Positions 8,278-17,054 are shown, counted from the stretch's first letter. The stretch: DNA of 21,521 bases from CAZRGV01 sp964599655 (GCA_964599655.1 CAZRGV010000104.1:1-21521), one strand, 5' to 3'. Notes: generated from the letters alone by a model not told the origin. Numbers and translations are program-made.

Positions 8278-9312
8278 TCACAAGGGCGACCTACCGAAGG
8301 CGCCGGCCAGGGCCAGGCGGGCGCGGAGGAGAACGGGGGTGTCGGCCGGGCCGACGCCGAAGCGGTGGATCTGGAGCGGGTCGGTCCGGTCGGGGCGTTG
8401 GATGCCGGGCAGGAGGGTAAAAGCCAGGCGATAGCCGGCCTCGCGCGTTTGCCAGAGCGTCGCGTCGTCGAAGGCATCGGCGACGCCGTAGGGATAGGCA
8501 ACGGTCGAGACCTCGAGGCCCAGTTCGCGCTCGATCCGTCGCTTCGACTCGACCAGCTCGGACGATTGCTCGGCCCGAGTCAGCCCTGAGAGCTTGGGGT
8601 GCGTCACCGTGTGCGAGCCGATCGACATGCCCGCCTCGACGAGCCTTCGGGCGTCGTCCCAGGTCATCAGCAAGGCGCGGGCCGTCTCGGCCACATCCAC
8701 GGCAACCTCCGCCCTCGCCTCAAGGTGGGCCAGGAGCTCGGGATCATCCGGGCGATCGGCCCGGAGGAACGCCGCGATGACACGCGCGATCGCCCCGGCG
8801 CGGTCGGGACCGGCCCATGGCACGTCCAGCGGTTCGGGCCGTTCGAGCGTCAGGCCGCTCCGGGGCGACCCCTTCACCACCCAGGCCACATGATCCCACC
8901 AGGGCAGCCGCGACTGGTCGACGAAGCCGGTCGTCAGAAAAAAACCGGCCGGAACGCCGAGTTCGCGAAGGATCGGCAACGCCTGGTCGACGTTGTCGCG
9001 GTAGCCGTCGTCGAAGGTGATCAGCGCGGTCGGTTCCGAAATGCGGAGCCGCCCGTCGTCGTCGATCCGCTCTTGCAGGGCCTCCAGGGTCACGACCCGG
9101 AAGTGGTCGCGAACGTGCTGAACCTGGGCGCGGAAGTTCTCGGGCGTGGCCGAGACGATCGGGCCGTAGAACGGGTCGGAGGCCGGATCGCCCACGCGGT
9201 GATAGCAGAGCACGGACAGCCCCGGCCGTCGCGACAGCCGCTCGATCAGCCCCAGCGCGCCCAGGTCGCGGAGCCGTCTCGCGAGAAACTCTCGTTTATG
9301 GGAGATACGCAT
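8278..9312 (-). CDS. Polysaccharide deacetylase (NodB homology, CE4)
   Basis: 344 residues from ATG 9312 (MRISHKREF); an in-frame TTG at 9324 is possible. Motifs: LSVLCYHRVGD near the N-terminus, TFDDGYRDN at 99-107 with the paired Asp (catalytic base and metal ligand), GVPAGFFLTTGF, and SHTVTHP with His234 and His238 completing the metal site. EVSTVAYPYG and the later AGYRLAFTL fit motifs 4-5. The family removes N-acetyl groups from polysaccharides using a divalent metal. There is no clear signal peptide, which resembles the exopolysaccharide-locus type of this enzyme rather than secreted chitin deacetylases. The start overlaps the end of the upstream acyltransferase gene by 17 bases, so the two are probably co-transcribed and translationally coupled. 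A role in trimming or modifying an exopolysaccharide is inferred. Confidence 0.9.
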   Translation of the reverse strand: MRISHKREFLARRLRDLGALGLIERLSRRPGLSVLCYHRVGDPASDPFYGPIVSATPENFRAQVQHVRDHFRVVTLEALQERIDDDGRLRISEPTALITFDDGYRDNVDQALPILRELGVPAGFFLTTGFVDQSRLPWWDHVAWVVKGSPRSGLTLERPEPLDVPWAGPDRAGAIARVIAAFLRADRPDDPELLAHLEARAEVAVDVAETARALLMTWDDARRLVEAGMSIGSHTVTHPKLSGLTRAEQSSELVESKRRIERELGLEVSTVAYPYGVADAFDDATLWQTREAGYRLAFTLLPGIQRPDRTDPLQIHRFGVGPADTPVLLRARLALAGAFGRSPL

Positions 9313-10347
9313 AGTCGGCTTCAAGAAACGTCAGGTAAACCGGCGCATCGCGAGGCAAGAGCCGTTCGCGGTCCCGAAGAAAAAACTCCACGTCGAAGGC
9401 CCGGCGGAACCCCGCCGCTCGCAAGCCCGAGGCCGTCCAGGAGGTGCCGCCGCAGGCCAAGGCGACGTCGGCCCCTTGCCGCTTCAGCTCGGTNNNNNNN
9501 NNNNNNNNNNNNNNNNCGCGTGCCAGAGATCCGGGTCGAAGTCATCGAGAAACAGGTCGACAATCTTGCCAACCAAAATCCGATCGCGCCGCACCACGTT
9601 GAGCAAGGCAAATCCCCGGGTTTGGCCCTGGTGCTCGACGTGCCAGAGGGTCGGGCCGCCCCCCGGATACGACCGCATCCGATTCAGCGCCTCGGGATGC
9701 CGGCCGGTGAACAGCAGGGGCCCCTCGCATCGCGACAGCGCGGCATCCACCTCGGCTCCGAACGCCTCGACGGCCCGGACCTCGACGGATTTCGAGGGCC
9801 GTCGCGGACGATCGAACAAGGCGCGTCGAAGGCCGTCGCGAGCCGCAAGCAATCCCTGGCGCACGAGTCCGCCCTCCGACTCGCGAAACCGGTGGCCAGC
9901 GCGGAGGACCTTGCGAAAGACCGGCACGGGCGGCATCGCGTCGTAACCCGCGCGTCGGACCACGCGCCGGGCGTCGTGGCTCGCCCCCATCACGTACTGC
10001 GTTTTCGCCAGGCCATGCGCCCGTCGCATCAGATCGGTGCCCACTCCCGGATGCCCCGGCGATCCGAGCCAGTCGAGCATGTGCAACGTCGTGACCTCAC
10101 GATCGGAACCGGCCTGCCGGAAGGTCGTGAGCGACACCCCAACATGCCCGACGATTCGCCCCAACTCGTCCCGAGCCACAAAACTTCGAGGCGCCTCGTC
10201 GTCGCCAGGTCCCGGGTCAAGATACTTCCACCGCAGGACCTCGGGCGAAACGAACCCGGCATCGGGCGGCGCGTGAAATCCCGAAGCCAGAAACCGGCTC
10301 AATTCGGGAAGATCGTCGGCTCGAAGCGGGCCAATGTCGCGCGCCAT
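9296..10347 (-). CDS. GNAT-type acyltransferase, interrupted by an assembly gap
   Basis: Start ATG 10347 (MARDIGPLRADDLPELSRF), stop TAA 9296-9298. N at 9494-9516 interrupts it. Before the gap the protein reads WKYLDPGPGDDEAPRSFVAR and then DELGRIVGHVGVSLTTF, a GNAT-like arrangement, with a later VGKIVDLFLDDFDP strand. After the gap the sequence continues in a different frame with TELKRQGADVALACGGTSW, GLRAAGFRRAF and the end YLTFLEADYAYLP, which closes an acetyltransferase-like domain. The frames on the two sides are out of phase, so the gap length is wrong. About 350 residues are expected. It overlaps the deacetylase start. An N-acyl transfer to a sugar or peptide in the same surface-polymer pathway is plausible; the acceptor cannot be told from the sequence. 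Confidence 0.75.
9494..9516. other. Assembly gap (23 N)
   Basis: A run of 23 N lies inside the acyltransferase gene. The coding frames on either side are out of phase by this count, so the number of N is a placeholder. Confidence 0.95.
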
Positions 10348-10718
10348 CGCAAGAGGGTCCTGCCCTGTCCGAATTGCCCCGCGCGCGTTATCATAACCCA
10401 TCAAGGCCAGCGGAGGAACTCGGGAGGCTTCCTCGCGAACCGCGCCCCGTTGGCGCGGAGCCTCGACCACAAGGCATCCGATTTGCAGACTCGTCCAATT
10501 CCCGAATGGATTTACGGACGGCCCCGCCGACACCGCTGCTCCCCCGCGTTGTCGAAGGCGGATCGCCCACGAGCTCCCGACTCTCCGTTGCGTACGTGAA
10601 CGCCCGATCGCCTCGATCGAACGAGGCGAGGCAACGGACCCGATCGGCGAACCAACCTTGTTGCGTTTCCAGGAACCCACGCGCCGTGGCGCTTCTGGTT
10701 CGAGATGGGAGGCGAATC
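10348..10718. other. Divergent intergenic region, no gene seen
   Basis: 371 bases separate the divergent acyltransferase and MscS-type genes. Open frames cross it on both strands but lack the G/C third-position bias of the neighbours, and none looks like a known protein. Promoters for both genes must lie here or nearby; I see no convincing -35/-10 pair. Confidence 0.5.
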
Positions 10719-12917
10719 GTGCTTCGACGGAAATCGATCTTCGCGGCCCTCGTCGCCTGCCTGGTCATCACGCCGACCGAGCGTCTGTCGTGGGCCGACG
10801 GCCCGAACGGCGATGGCGCCACGTCGAAATCAACGGCCGAAATCGCCTCCTCGACCCAATCGGCCGGTCCGTCTCAGAACCCGCCCCCCGCGCCGGAGAA
10901 CCCCAAATCCACGACGGCCGCGGATTCCCAAACGCCCGCGAAAGCGGCCGGCACCCGCGACCTCTCCGACGCCGAGAAGATCGCCGGCTTGCGACGAACG
11001 CTCGAATCCAACAAGAAACAAATCCAGGAACTCACGAAAGAACGCGACGATCCCAAGGGGGAATACGCGCAGGCCGAGGCCGACTTCAACAAGATCGACG
11101 ACCAACTCTCGAAGAAGAAAAAAGCCCTCGACGAGGCCAGGCAAGACGGTCACGACGACGAGGTCGACGCGATCCAGAAAGAGATCGACGCGCTTCGGAA
11201 ACCCTGGCAACTGGCCAAGGACCGCTTCGACCTCGCCATCCAGCAACGACGCGCGATCACCGAGCAAATCGCCACGCTCCAGAAAATTGTTGAGGGCGAT
11301 CAAAAACATCTCGATCGGTTACTCGGAACGGAAACCGACACCGCGCCCACCGAACCCCCGTCGAAACCCTCGGAGTCATCGGCTCCCGCGACAACGCCGG
11401 CCACCCCGAAGGCCGAGCCCAAGTCGGAAACAACCGCTCCCACGCCGCAACCGGACTCTCCGTCCTCTCTGATTCCCGGCGCCGCCGGATTACCCTCCAC
11501 GGCGGCCCCCTCGCCAACCAACACGCCCGCGACCGCCACGACGCCCGAACGCAAGAAACGCGAAAGCCAGGCGCTGACCCAGGCCGAGCAAGAGGCCCAG
11601 CGCAAGGCCGACGAGGCCAGCAAGGCGGAGTCGAAGGCCCAATCGATCGAAGAACGCCTGAAGATCCTCGACCGGAGCATCGCCCTCGAAAAAGATCTCC
11701 TCGACACCGCGCGCAAGCTGGCCGACAACACCCGACAGGCCCGCGACGTCCAGACCGAGGACTTCCGCGAGAAATCGTTCGCCGGCGCCCCAGCCCCCGA
11801 GCTCCGAACGCTCAGCCAAAAAATCCAGGAAACCAATGCGCGCTTAAGGAAAATCGAAAACGAGGTTCGCGAACGCTCCAACCGGCTCGAGGAACTGCAA
11901 CAGGAGCGAAGCGCCGTCCTCGAAGCCCAGCTCCGGGCCCGCCAGGAGGCCGAAAAATCGAGGGCCGAGCTCGAACAGGCCAAGGCCAGGGTCCAGCAGC
12001 TCAGCAACCCGTTCTCGCCCCACAACCTGCTCCAGTGGCTCCTCGATCACGGACCCAAGATCGTCGCCATTTTGCTCGCGATGCTCCTCTTGAAGTGGCT
12101 CATGCGCCTCTTCAATGACCAGGTGGTGCGGGTCGTCGCCAAGCGAGGCATGCGCGGCTCCAAGGCCGAGCGGCAAGACCGGGCCAACACCCTCGTCAGC
12201 GTCTTCCACAACGCCGCCTCGCTCGCCATCTACGTCGGCGGCACCTTGATGGTGCTGGAGGAAGCCGGTATCCCCATCGCCCCCTTGCTCGGCGGTGCCG
12301 CCGTCGTGGGCCTCGCCGTCGCCTTCGGTGCGCAAAATCTGATCCGTGACTATTTCTACGGCTTCATGATCTTGCTCGAAAATCAATACAAGCTCAACGA
12401 CGTCATCAAGATCGGCGAGCACTCCGGCCAGGTCGAGAAGATCACCCTGCGAATGACGGCCCTGCGCGACCTGGAGGGGAGCCTCCACTTCATCCCCAAC
12501 GGCCAGATCACGGCCGTCACCAACATGACCCACGGCTGGTCGCGCGCCCTGTTCAACATCAACGTGGCCTACGAGGAAGACGTCGACCGCGTCATGGACC
12601 TCCTCGTCCAGCTCGGCAAAGAGATGCGCTCCGACCCCGCCTACCGGCTGCTCATCCTCGAAGACCCCACCATGCTCGGCGTCGACAACTTCGCCGACTC
12701 GGCCATCGTCATCACCTTCTTCATCAAGACGCTCCCCTTGCAACAGTGGACCGTCAAGCGCGAGCTGCTCCGCCGGATCAAGAACAAGTTCGACGAGCTG
12801 GGCATCGAGATCCCGTTCCCGCACCGAACCCTCTACCACCGCTCCGACGATCCGCGGCTCCTGGAGCGACTCGCCGCGCGCGGCGACGGTCACGACGGCT
12901 TCGACCGCGCGTCGTAA
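10719..12917 (+). CDS. Large MscS-family mechanosensitive channel with coiled-coil extracytoplasmic region
   Basis: 732 residues from GTG 10719, chosen because GGGAGG lies just upstream and the product then opens with a signal peptide (MLRRKSIFAALVACLVI, cleavage near WADG). Layout: a Pro/Ser/Thr/Ala-rich linker (~27-85), a charged coiled coil (~85-190), a second Pro/Ala/Thr linker (~200-280) and another long Glu/Lys/Arg-rich coiled coil (~280-430). A TM helix follows (KIVAILLAMLLLKWLMRLF), then a second (ASLAIYVGGTLMVLEEAG) leading into the MscS pore helix GLAVAFGAQNLIRDYFYG (FGAQNLIRD at 536-544). The MscS beta domain (LENQYKLNDVIKIGEHSG, FIPNGQI) and a C-terminal alpha/beta part complete the chain. 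The family opens under membrane tension to release solutes on osmotic downshock. The long N-terminal domain resembles MscK-like channels in layout. It stands alone, divergent from the acyltransferase. Confidence 0.93.
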   Translation: MLRRKSIFAALVACLVITPTERLSWADGPNGDGATSKSTAEIASSTQSAGPSQNPPPAPENPKSTTAADSQTPAKAAGTRDLSDAEKIAGLRRTLESNKKQIQELTKERDDPKGEYAQAEADFNKIDDQLSKKKKALDEARQDGHDDEVDAIQKEIDALRKPWQLAKDRFDLAIQQRRAITEQIATLQKIVEGDQKHLDRLLGTETDTAPTEPPSKPSESSAPATTPATPKAEPKSETTAPTPQPDSPSSLIPGAAGLPSTAAPSPTNTPATATTPERKKRESQALTQAEQEAQRKADEASKAESKAQSIEERLKILDRSIALEKDLLDTARKLADNTRQARDVQTEDFREKSFAGAPAPELRTLSQKIQETNARLRKIENEVRERSNRLEELQQERSAVLEAQLRARQEAEKSRAELEQAKARVQQLSNPFSPHNLLQWLLDHGPKIVAILLAMLLLKWLMRLFNDQVVRVVAKRGMRGSKAERQDRANTLVSVFHNAASLAIYVGGTLMVLEEAGIPIAPLLGGAAVVGLAVAFGAQNLIRDYFYGFMILLENQYKLNDVIKIGEHSGQVEKITLRMTALRDLEGSLHFIPNGQITAVTNMTHGWSRALFNINVAYEEDVDRVMDLLVQLGKEMRSDPAYRLLILEDPTMLGVDNFADSAIVITFFIKTLPLQQWTVKRELLRRIKNKFDELGIEIPFPHRTLYHRSDDPRLLERLAARGDGHDGFDRAS

Positions 12918-13096
12918 TCCACGCCACCGCGAAAATCCTTGCCGCTTCACCGTCGTTAAAGTTTCATGTTTCAAGAGTTCAATAGGAGTTTCGATCCCCG
13001 CGCCGCGGTCACTGGCCGTTTGGGCGCGGCGATCTCGCCATCGCGAGCCAGGACCGCTCGATCGGGCTCCGATACCCGGCCTGGCCCTCGATCGGC

Positions 13097-13102
13097 TATA
13101 AT
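13097..13102 (+). promoter_or_regulatory. Consensus -10 box upstream of the inositol-monophosphatase gene
   Basis: A perfect TATAAT, preceded by GGC, stands 48 bases before the ATG at 13151 in otherwise GC-rich sequence. No good TTGACA-like box is present 16-18 bases upstream (the region reads ACCCGG), so the -35 is weak or absent. Confidence 0.45.
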
Positions 13103-13150
13103 GTCCCGATTGTCGACAGACCAGGAAACCCAACTTTTGAGACATTCGGT

Positions 13151-13939
13151 ATGGATTGCCCGGAATTGTTGGTCGCCGAGAAGGCCGCCCGAGCCGGTGG
13201 CGACGTGATCGCCCGCTACTTTCACGACGGCGTCGCCATGCGCTGCAAGGACGTGGCCAACCTCGTCTCCGACGCCGACATCGAGGCCGAACAGGCCATC
13301 GTCGCGACCATCCGCCAGTCCTTCCCCGACCACGCCATGCTCGGCGAGGAATCGCACCAGACCGCCGATGTCCAGGCCGAGCACCTCTGGATCATCGACC
13401 CGCTCGACGGCACCAACAACTTCGCCCACCGCATCCCCCACTTCGCCGTTTCGGTGGCCTACTACCGCCGCGGCCAGCCCCATTGCGGCGTGATCTACAA
13501 CCCCCTGCGCGACGATTGGTACACCGTCATTAAGGGGCAGGGGGCCCGCCACAACGGCCAGCCCGCTCGGGTCGCCTCGCACGAGCGGCTCGATCAATCC
13601 CTGATCGGCGTTGGCTTCTACTACGACCGAGGCGCCATGATGGAAGCGACGCTCGCCGCCATCGGCGACCTCTTCCGCGCCCAGATCCACGGCATCCGCC
13701 GCTTCGGCACCGCCTCGCTCGACCTCTGCATGGTCGGCGACGGCCAGTTCGGCGCCTACTTCGAGTACGAGCTTTCCCCCTGGGACTTCGCCGCCGGCCG
13801 CCTCTTCGTCGAGGAAGCCGGCGGCCTCGTCACCACCGCCCGAGGTGAGGCGCTGCCCCTGGCTCGCACCTGCATCCTCGCCTCGAACGGCCCCCTCCAC
13901 GCCCCCACCCTCGAGATCGTCCGCCGCCATCACCTCTAA
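13151..13939 (+). CDS. Inositol-monophosphatase family phosphatase
   Basis: 262 residues from ATG 13151, the usual family length. The metal-binding and catalytic motifs are all present: GEES with Glu66-Glu67, DPLDGTNNF with Asp83 and Asp86, and the closing SPWDFAAG with Asp212. The family is Mg-dependent and Li-sensitive and hydrolyses small phosphate monoesters. Members act on inositol-1-phosphate, on 3'-phosphoadenosine 5'-phosphate (CysQ) or on histidinol phosphate, and motif reading alone does not separate these. It is probably cytoplasmic (no signal peptide). It lies downstream of the MscS-type gene on the same strand but 233 bases away with its own -10 box, so it is likely a separate unit. 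Confidence 0.92.
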   Translation: MDCPELLVAEKAARAGGDVIARYFHDGVAMRCKDVANLVSDADIEAEQAIVATIRQSFPDHAMLGEESHQTADVQAEHLWIIDPLDGTNNFAHRIPHFAVSVAYYRRGQPHCGVIYNPLRDDWYTVIKGQGARHNGQPARVASHERLDQSLIGVGFYYDRGAMMEATLAAIGDLFRAQIHGIRRFGTASLDLCMVGDGQFGAYFEYELSPWDFAAGRLFVEEAGGLVTTARGEALPLARTCILASNGPLHAPTLEIVRRHHL

Positions 13940-13948
13940 GCACCTGGA

Positions 13949-14211
13949 TCAAGTCCTACCGCGCTTCCACACGAGGCTCGGGTCCACGGGTCGTCTCCGA
14001 CCCGTGCTCGGGGCGATCGTCCAGACCCGGTCCAGGTGGCAGATCCGCAACAGACGGGTGCCGTGCTCGTCCAGCCCGCACAACGCGAAGTCCGCGCGCC
14101 GCCGGCCCATCGTCCCCAGGCCGTCGCCAGGCCCCCGAGGAAGGCGCCGTCAAACATCCGCGTTGATGAGAAATCGACGATCAGATGGCCGCTCCGCCGG
14201 TCCTCGATCAC
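13949..14211 (-). pseudogene. STAS-domain (anti-sigma factor antagonist-like) gene, frameshifted
   Basis: From a possible GTG at 14211 one frame reads HLIVDFSSTRMFDGAFLGGL and then WGRWAGG. It then loses sense, while the neighbouring frame, starting at about 14095, continues with ADFALCGLDEHGTRLLRICH, LDRVWTIAP and a TGA at 13949-13951. Joined, this matches the STAS fold pattern: a strand with VDFSxxxxxD, a helix, a strand with FALCGL, a helix and LDRxW. The shift of one base falls in a GC run (about 14092-14108). No good ATG or ribosome-binding site is seen upstream, and an in-frame stop lies about 10 codons before 14211. STAS proteins of this kind regulate anti-sigma factors through phosphorylation of a Ser/Thr. 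It lies 36 bases downstream of the CE15-like gene on the same strand. Decay or a sequencing error are both possible. Confidence 0.6.
13985..14006. terminator. Perfect hairpin between convergent units
   Basis: CACGGGTCG and CGACCCGTG form a perfect 9-bp stem with a TCTC loop, 45 bases after the stop of the inositol-monophosphatase gene and near the 3' end of the STAS remnant on the other strand. It is well placed for a bidirectional terminator. No T-run follows, so intrinsic termination is uncertain. Confidence 0.4.
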
Positions 14212-14247
14212 CGCGGGTTCCCGAGAGGCGCCCCACCGTGATGGATC

Positions 14248-15708
14248 TCACCGCGTGTCGTCCTTCGGGCTCGCCGCCGGCGGATTCGGGCCCTTGATGT
14301 AGCGGTCGGCGAACGTCAGAAACGTCGGCCAGTTCGGACCGGTCGTGTGGCCGCCCCGATGCTGGCGGAACGCCAGCTCGCCCTCAATCAGCGCCGTCTC
14401 GACCGGCGGGAACTCCGAGGTCCCCAGGTCCTTCTTGCCGAGCAAGCGGTACACCGGCCCGGCGGCGACCTCGGCCAGGAAGCTGCCCCTCTGGTCCACC
14501 CACTGCCCCTCCGCGCCCGGACCCTCCGAGGCCCCGTAACTGATGAAAACCGGCCTCGGTGCGCACAACGCGATCAGCTCGTGAGCGTCCACCGGCAGGT
14601 CGCCCGGCGTCAGCGGCCCCCCATACTTGAGGAAGTTCCCAGCCATCCAATGATATTCACCCGAACTGGTGAGGTTCTCCACCAGCTCGCCGAAGTTGCG
14701 GCGGTGGAGCTTCGCGCCCCCTTCGCCCGACGACCCGATGAAGCCGATCGCGAACCGAGGGTCATACGCCATGGCAACCAGCGCGGCCTTCCCGTAGCGG
14801 GACAGCCCCTCGATCCCGACCTGCTTCGCATCCACGGCTGGGTCTGTCTCGAAGTAATCCAGCGCACGGCTGGCCCCCCAGGCCCAGGCGCGCAACGCCC
14901 CCCAATCCTCCGGCGATCGAGGCTGTCCGCGATTGCACAACCCGATGATCCCGCTCGTCAGCCCAGCGCCATGATCGGCCTGAATGCTGTTCGGAACGAG
15001 GATCGCATAGCCCCAGCCCTTCTGAAGCACGAGCTGTTGCCACGACGGCCCCGTTGGAGGGCCAAATCGACGGCCAACGGCCCCCTTGGTCGACGCGCCG
15101 GGTCCGCCCGGTCGAGGCCCGAATCCGCCGAAGGCGAACCCGAATTCCAGCATCACCGGCACCGGGCCGGCCGCCCTGGCCGGCGTGGTCAGCGTCAACT
15201 GGATGTCAACCGTGATCGCCGGATAGGCCGAATTGTCGACGTGCCCCACAAGCCGCTTCGTGACCACCGGCACGTCGCCGACCGTCTCCTCGGTCTTGCT
15301 CGTTACGTCCCAGTTCACCTTGGGCGTTTGCTTGGGAACTCGCCCATAAATCTCTCGATCGAAGTCCTCGACGATCTCCGGGCGCCGCTGCTTCCACCAG
15401 ATCTCGGGCGTCGTGACCTTTTCCCCATTCTTGAGGACCAGGGGATCGGGCAGGTTCGGATAGGGGTTCGCCTTCGACTCATCATAGTTGGCCGCATGGG
15501 GCGACCGCGCGTCGAGCCCATTGGCGCCCGGCCGGAGCGACTCGATCCCCAGAAGTTTCATCATCCGCTGATGATCCTCCTGTGCCGTCATTTTCACTGG
15601 TGAAGGCCGATCCGACCCGCCCGCTTCGCGCGACGGTTCCTGAACCCCGCCGCTGGCCGAGGCGCCGAGCAACATCGCAAGAACGAGAGCGGGAACCGTC
15701 CTGGACAT
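14248..15708 (-). CDS. Secreted CE15-like (glucuronoyl esterase-like) hydrolase
   Basis: 486 residues from ATG 15708, with AGAGG 8 bases upstream. The product begins with a signal peptide (SRTVPALVLAMLLGASASGG). The N-terminal part (LPDPLVLKNGEKVTTPEIWW, then EIYGRVP) is typical of the family. The nucleophile motif is GIEGLSRYGKAALVAMAYD with Ser303, then FIGSSGEGGAKLHRRNFGE, and the catalytic His lies in QHRGGHTTGP (His454). In fungi and bacteria CE15 enzymes cleave esters between 4-O-methyl-glucuronic acid and lignin alcohols. Bacterial relatives, including many in planctomycetes, are diverse and often annotated only as acetylxylan-esterase-like or hypothetical. A Gly/Pro-rich stretch (GGFGPRPGGPG) interrupts the domain around residue 205. 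The target is probably a uronic-acid-containing polysaccharide outside the cell. Confidence 0.85.
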   Translation of the reverse strand: MSRTVPALVLAMLLGASASGGVQEPSREAGGSDRPSPVKMTAQEDHQRMMKLLGIESLRPGANGLDARSPHAANYDESKANPYPNLPDPLVLKNGEKVTTPEIWWKQRRPEIVEDFDREIYGRVPKQTPKVNWDVTSKTEETVGDVPVVTKRLVGHVDNSAYPAITVDIQLTLTTPARAAGPVPVMLEFGFAFGGFGPRPGGPGASTKGAVGRRFGPPTGPSWQQLVLQKGWGYAILVPNSIQADHGAGLTSGIIGLCNRGQPRSPEDWGALRAWAWGASRALDYFETDPAVDAKQVGIEGLSRYGKAALVAMAYDPRFAIGFIGSSGEGGAKLHRRNFGELVENLTSSGEYHWMAGNFLKYGGPLTPGDLPVDAHELIALCAPRPVFISYGASEGPGAEGQWVDQRGSFLAEVAAGPVYRLLGKKDLGTSEFPPVETALIEGELAFRQHRGGHTTGPNWPTFLTFADRYIKGPNPPAASPKDDTR

Positions 15709-16055
15709 GGGAGAGCCTCTCGGAACCACCGGGGCGATTCGCCCGACACCGGATCGGCCCCCCGATCCCTCGCCATGCCGAGCCGCCCCTCAATCTACGA
15801 GGAGCGTCGTCCCGAAAGACGTCGGCCCCATCCGAACGACGTTCAACAAGGATTTCACCCGCCCCCCACTCCTGGATCTCGTTCCGAGCCCGCCCGTGTT
15901 TTTCGCGATTTATCTAATTATTATCCTATACTATGAATATAACTATACAATTCCGAATCCGTCGCCGACCAAAAGCCGCCGGCCCACGAGCCAGACCCGC
16001 CGCCAGGGGAAGGCAACGCGAGCCTTGGTTTGGTAACGCGCCGCGGGTGCTCCGG
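15709..16055. other. Intergenic region with an AT-rich island
   Basis: 347 bases between two minus-strand genes. About 15898-15955 is strikingly A/T-rich in a GC-rich window; the rest is GC-rich without a coding signature. I see no gene here. The island probably carries the promoter of the CE15-like gene. Confidence 0.55.
15923..15950 (-). promoter_or_regulatory. Possible promoter for the CE15-like gene
   Basis: On the minus strand TTGTAT (15950-15945) and TAGGAT (15928-15923) are separated by 16 bases inside the AT-rich island. Each matches 4 of 6 sigma-70 consensus positions. The leader to ATG 15708 would be just over 200 bases. In AT-rich sequence such matches arise easily. Confidence 0.3.
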
Positions 16056-17054
16056 TCAAGGGATGCGGATCTCGATCTCGTCCCGCGCGACCACGTTCTG
16101 GAACTTGTCGAAGGCGAGCACGCGGATGAGGCCATCAAGAATATGGTCGCTCGTGCTCACGGTCCCTTTCCAGGAGGCAGAGGTCGTGGAGGGGCCGCCG
16201 ATGGTGGCCTGTGTCGAGTTCATGGCAACCCCATCCGCTTTGCGGATCAAGAGGATCTGAACTCCCTTGACGAAATTTGGGCTCGAGGGATTCCAGCTCA
16301 CGTTGCCCGAGACCTCGATCGGCGTGTTGACGCCGAAGGACGGTACGGGCGAGGACGGCGGCTGCTCGATCGTCATCGCGGCGGTGGGAACGTCGATGGC
16401 CAACGGGATCTCAGTTCGGTTCAACTCATTGCCGAATGCGTCGAGAGCCGCGGCCCGGAGCCGTCCGTCGGCAACCCCCTGATCGCCGTGGAGGGTCTTG
16501 TTCCAGACGATCCGGCCGGCAAGCCGCGCTGTCACGTCGGCGATCCCGGCCGTGATGATGGCCTGGTCCGCGTTCCGGACGAGCAGGACCTTGACGCTAT
16601 CGACGTAATTCGGCTTCGCGGGGGTCCAGCTCACCTCGCCGGCAACCTCGATCGGGGAGTCGATTCCGAACGAGGACGACGCGGCCGGGCGCGTGATCTT
16701 CGGCGTGACGTCCGGCGGGGTGATCGCGATCCCGAACTCGCCCCGGCCAACCTCAGCGCCGTGCGCGTCCACGGCGATCGCCTGGATCACCCCATCGGCG
16801 ACGTCCTGGTCGGCGGTCAGCGTCTTCGACCAGCGAAACCCGTCGGCGGCAATGTCCTTGAGCGTGGCCAGGCCGCCGGGGGCAATCAGCTTCTGATCCG
16901 AGCGCCGGACGAGCCGGACCTTCAGGCCCTGGACGAAGCCAGTCGATGCCGGGGCCCATCGCACTTCGCCCCGAACCGGGATCGGCGTGAGAACGGGGGC
17001 CGTTGCTGCGGAGCCGGACGGCTCTTGGATTGTCACAGTGACAGGATGCGGCAT
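16056..17054 (-). CDS. Protein of three tandem Ig-like repeats
   Basis: 332 residues from ATG 17054, with AAGGTGA 7 bases upstream. The whole chain is three copies of a ~105-residue unit. Equivalent segments are PIPVRGEVRWAP, PIEVAGEVSWTP and PIEVSGNVSWNP, each followed ~15 residues later by VRLVRRSDQ, VLLVRNADQ and ILLIRKADG. Each unit ends with a strand like VIQAIAVDAHGAEVGR, LRAAALDAFGNELNR or LIRVLAFDKFQNVVAR. The beta-strand pattern and the closing (V/A)xDxxGN-like turn suggest immunoglobulin/fibronectin-type domains, but I cannot assign a family. There is no signal peptide (MPHPVTVTIQEPSG) and no membrane segment. It is the last gene of the five-gene block, 91 bases after the previous stop, so probably co-transcribed. 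A structural or binding role is inferred only from the fold type. Confidence 0.8.
   Translation of the reverse strand: MPHPVTVTIQEPSGSAATAPVLTPIPVRGEVRWAPASTGFVQGLKVRLVRRSDQKLIAPGGLATLKDIAADGFRWSKTLTADQDVADGVIQAIAVDAHGAEVGRGEFGIAITPPDVTPKITRPAASSSFGIDSPIEVAGEVSWTPAKPNYVDSVKVLLVRNADQAIITAGIADVTARLAGRIVWNKTLHGDQGVADGRLRAAALDAFGNELNRTEIPLAIDVPTAAMTIEQPPSSPVPSFGVNTPIEVSGNVSWNPSSPNFVKGVQILLIRKADGVAMNSTQATIGGPSTTSASWKGTVSTSDHILDGLIRVLAFDKFQNVVARDEIEIRIP

Noticed and set aside
8599..10599. A 666-codon plus-strand frame across the deacetylase and acyltransferase
   Set aside because: It passes through 23 N, has no domain and lies opposite two recognised genes.
10374..10718. A longer N-terminus for the MscS-type protein
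   Set aside because: The extra residues lack coding bias, and the signal peptide and ribosome site fit GTG 10719.
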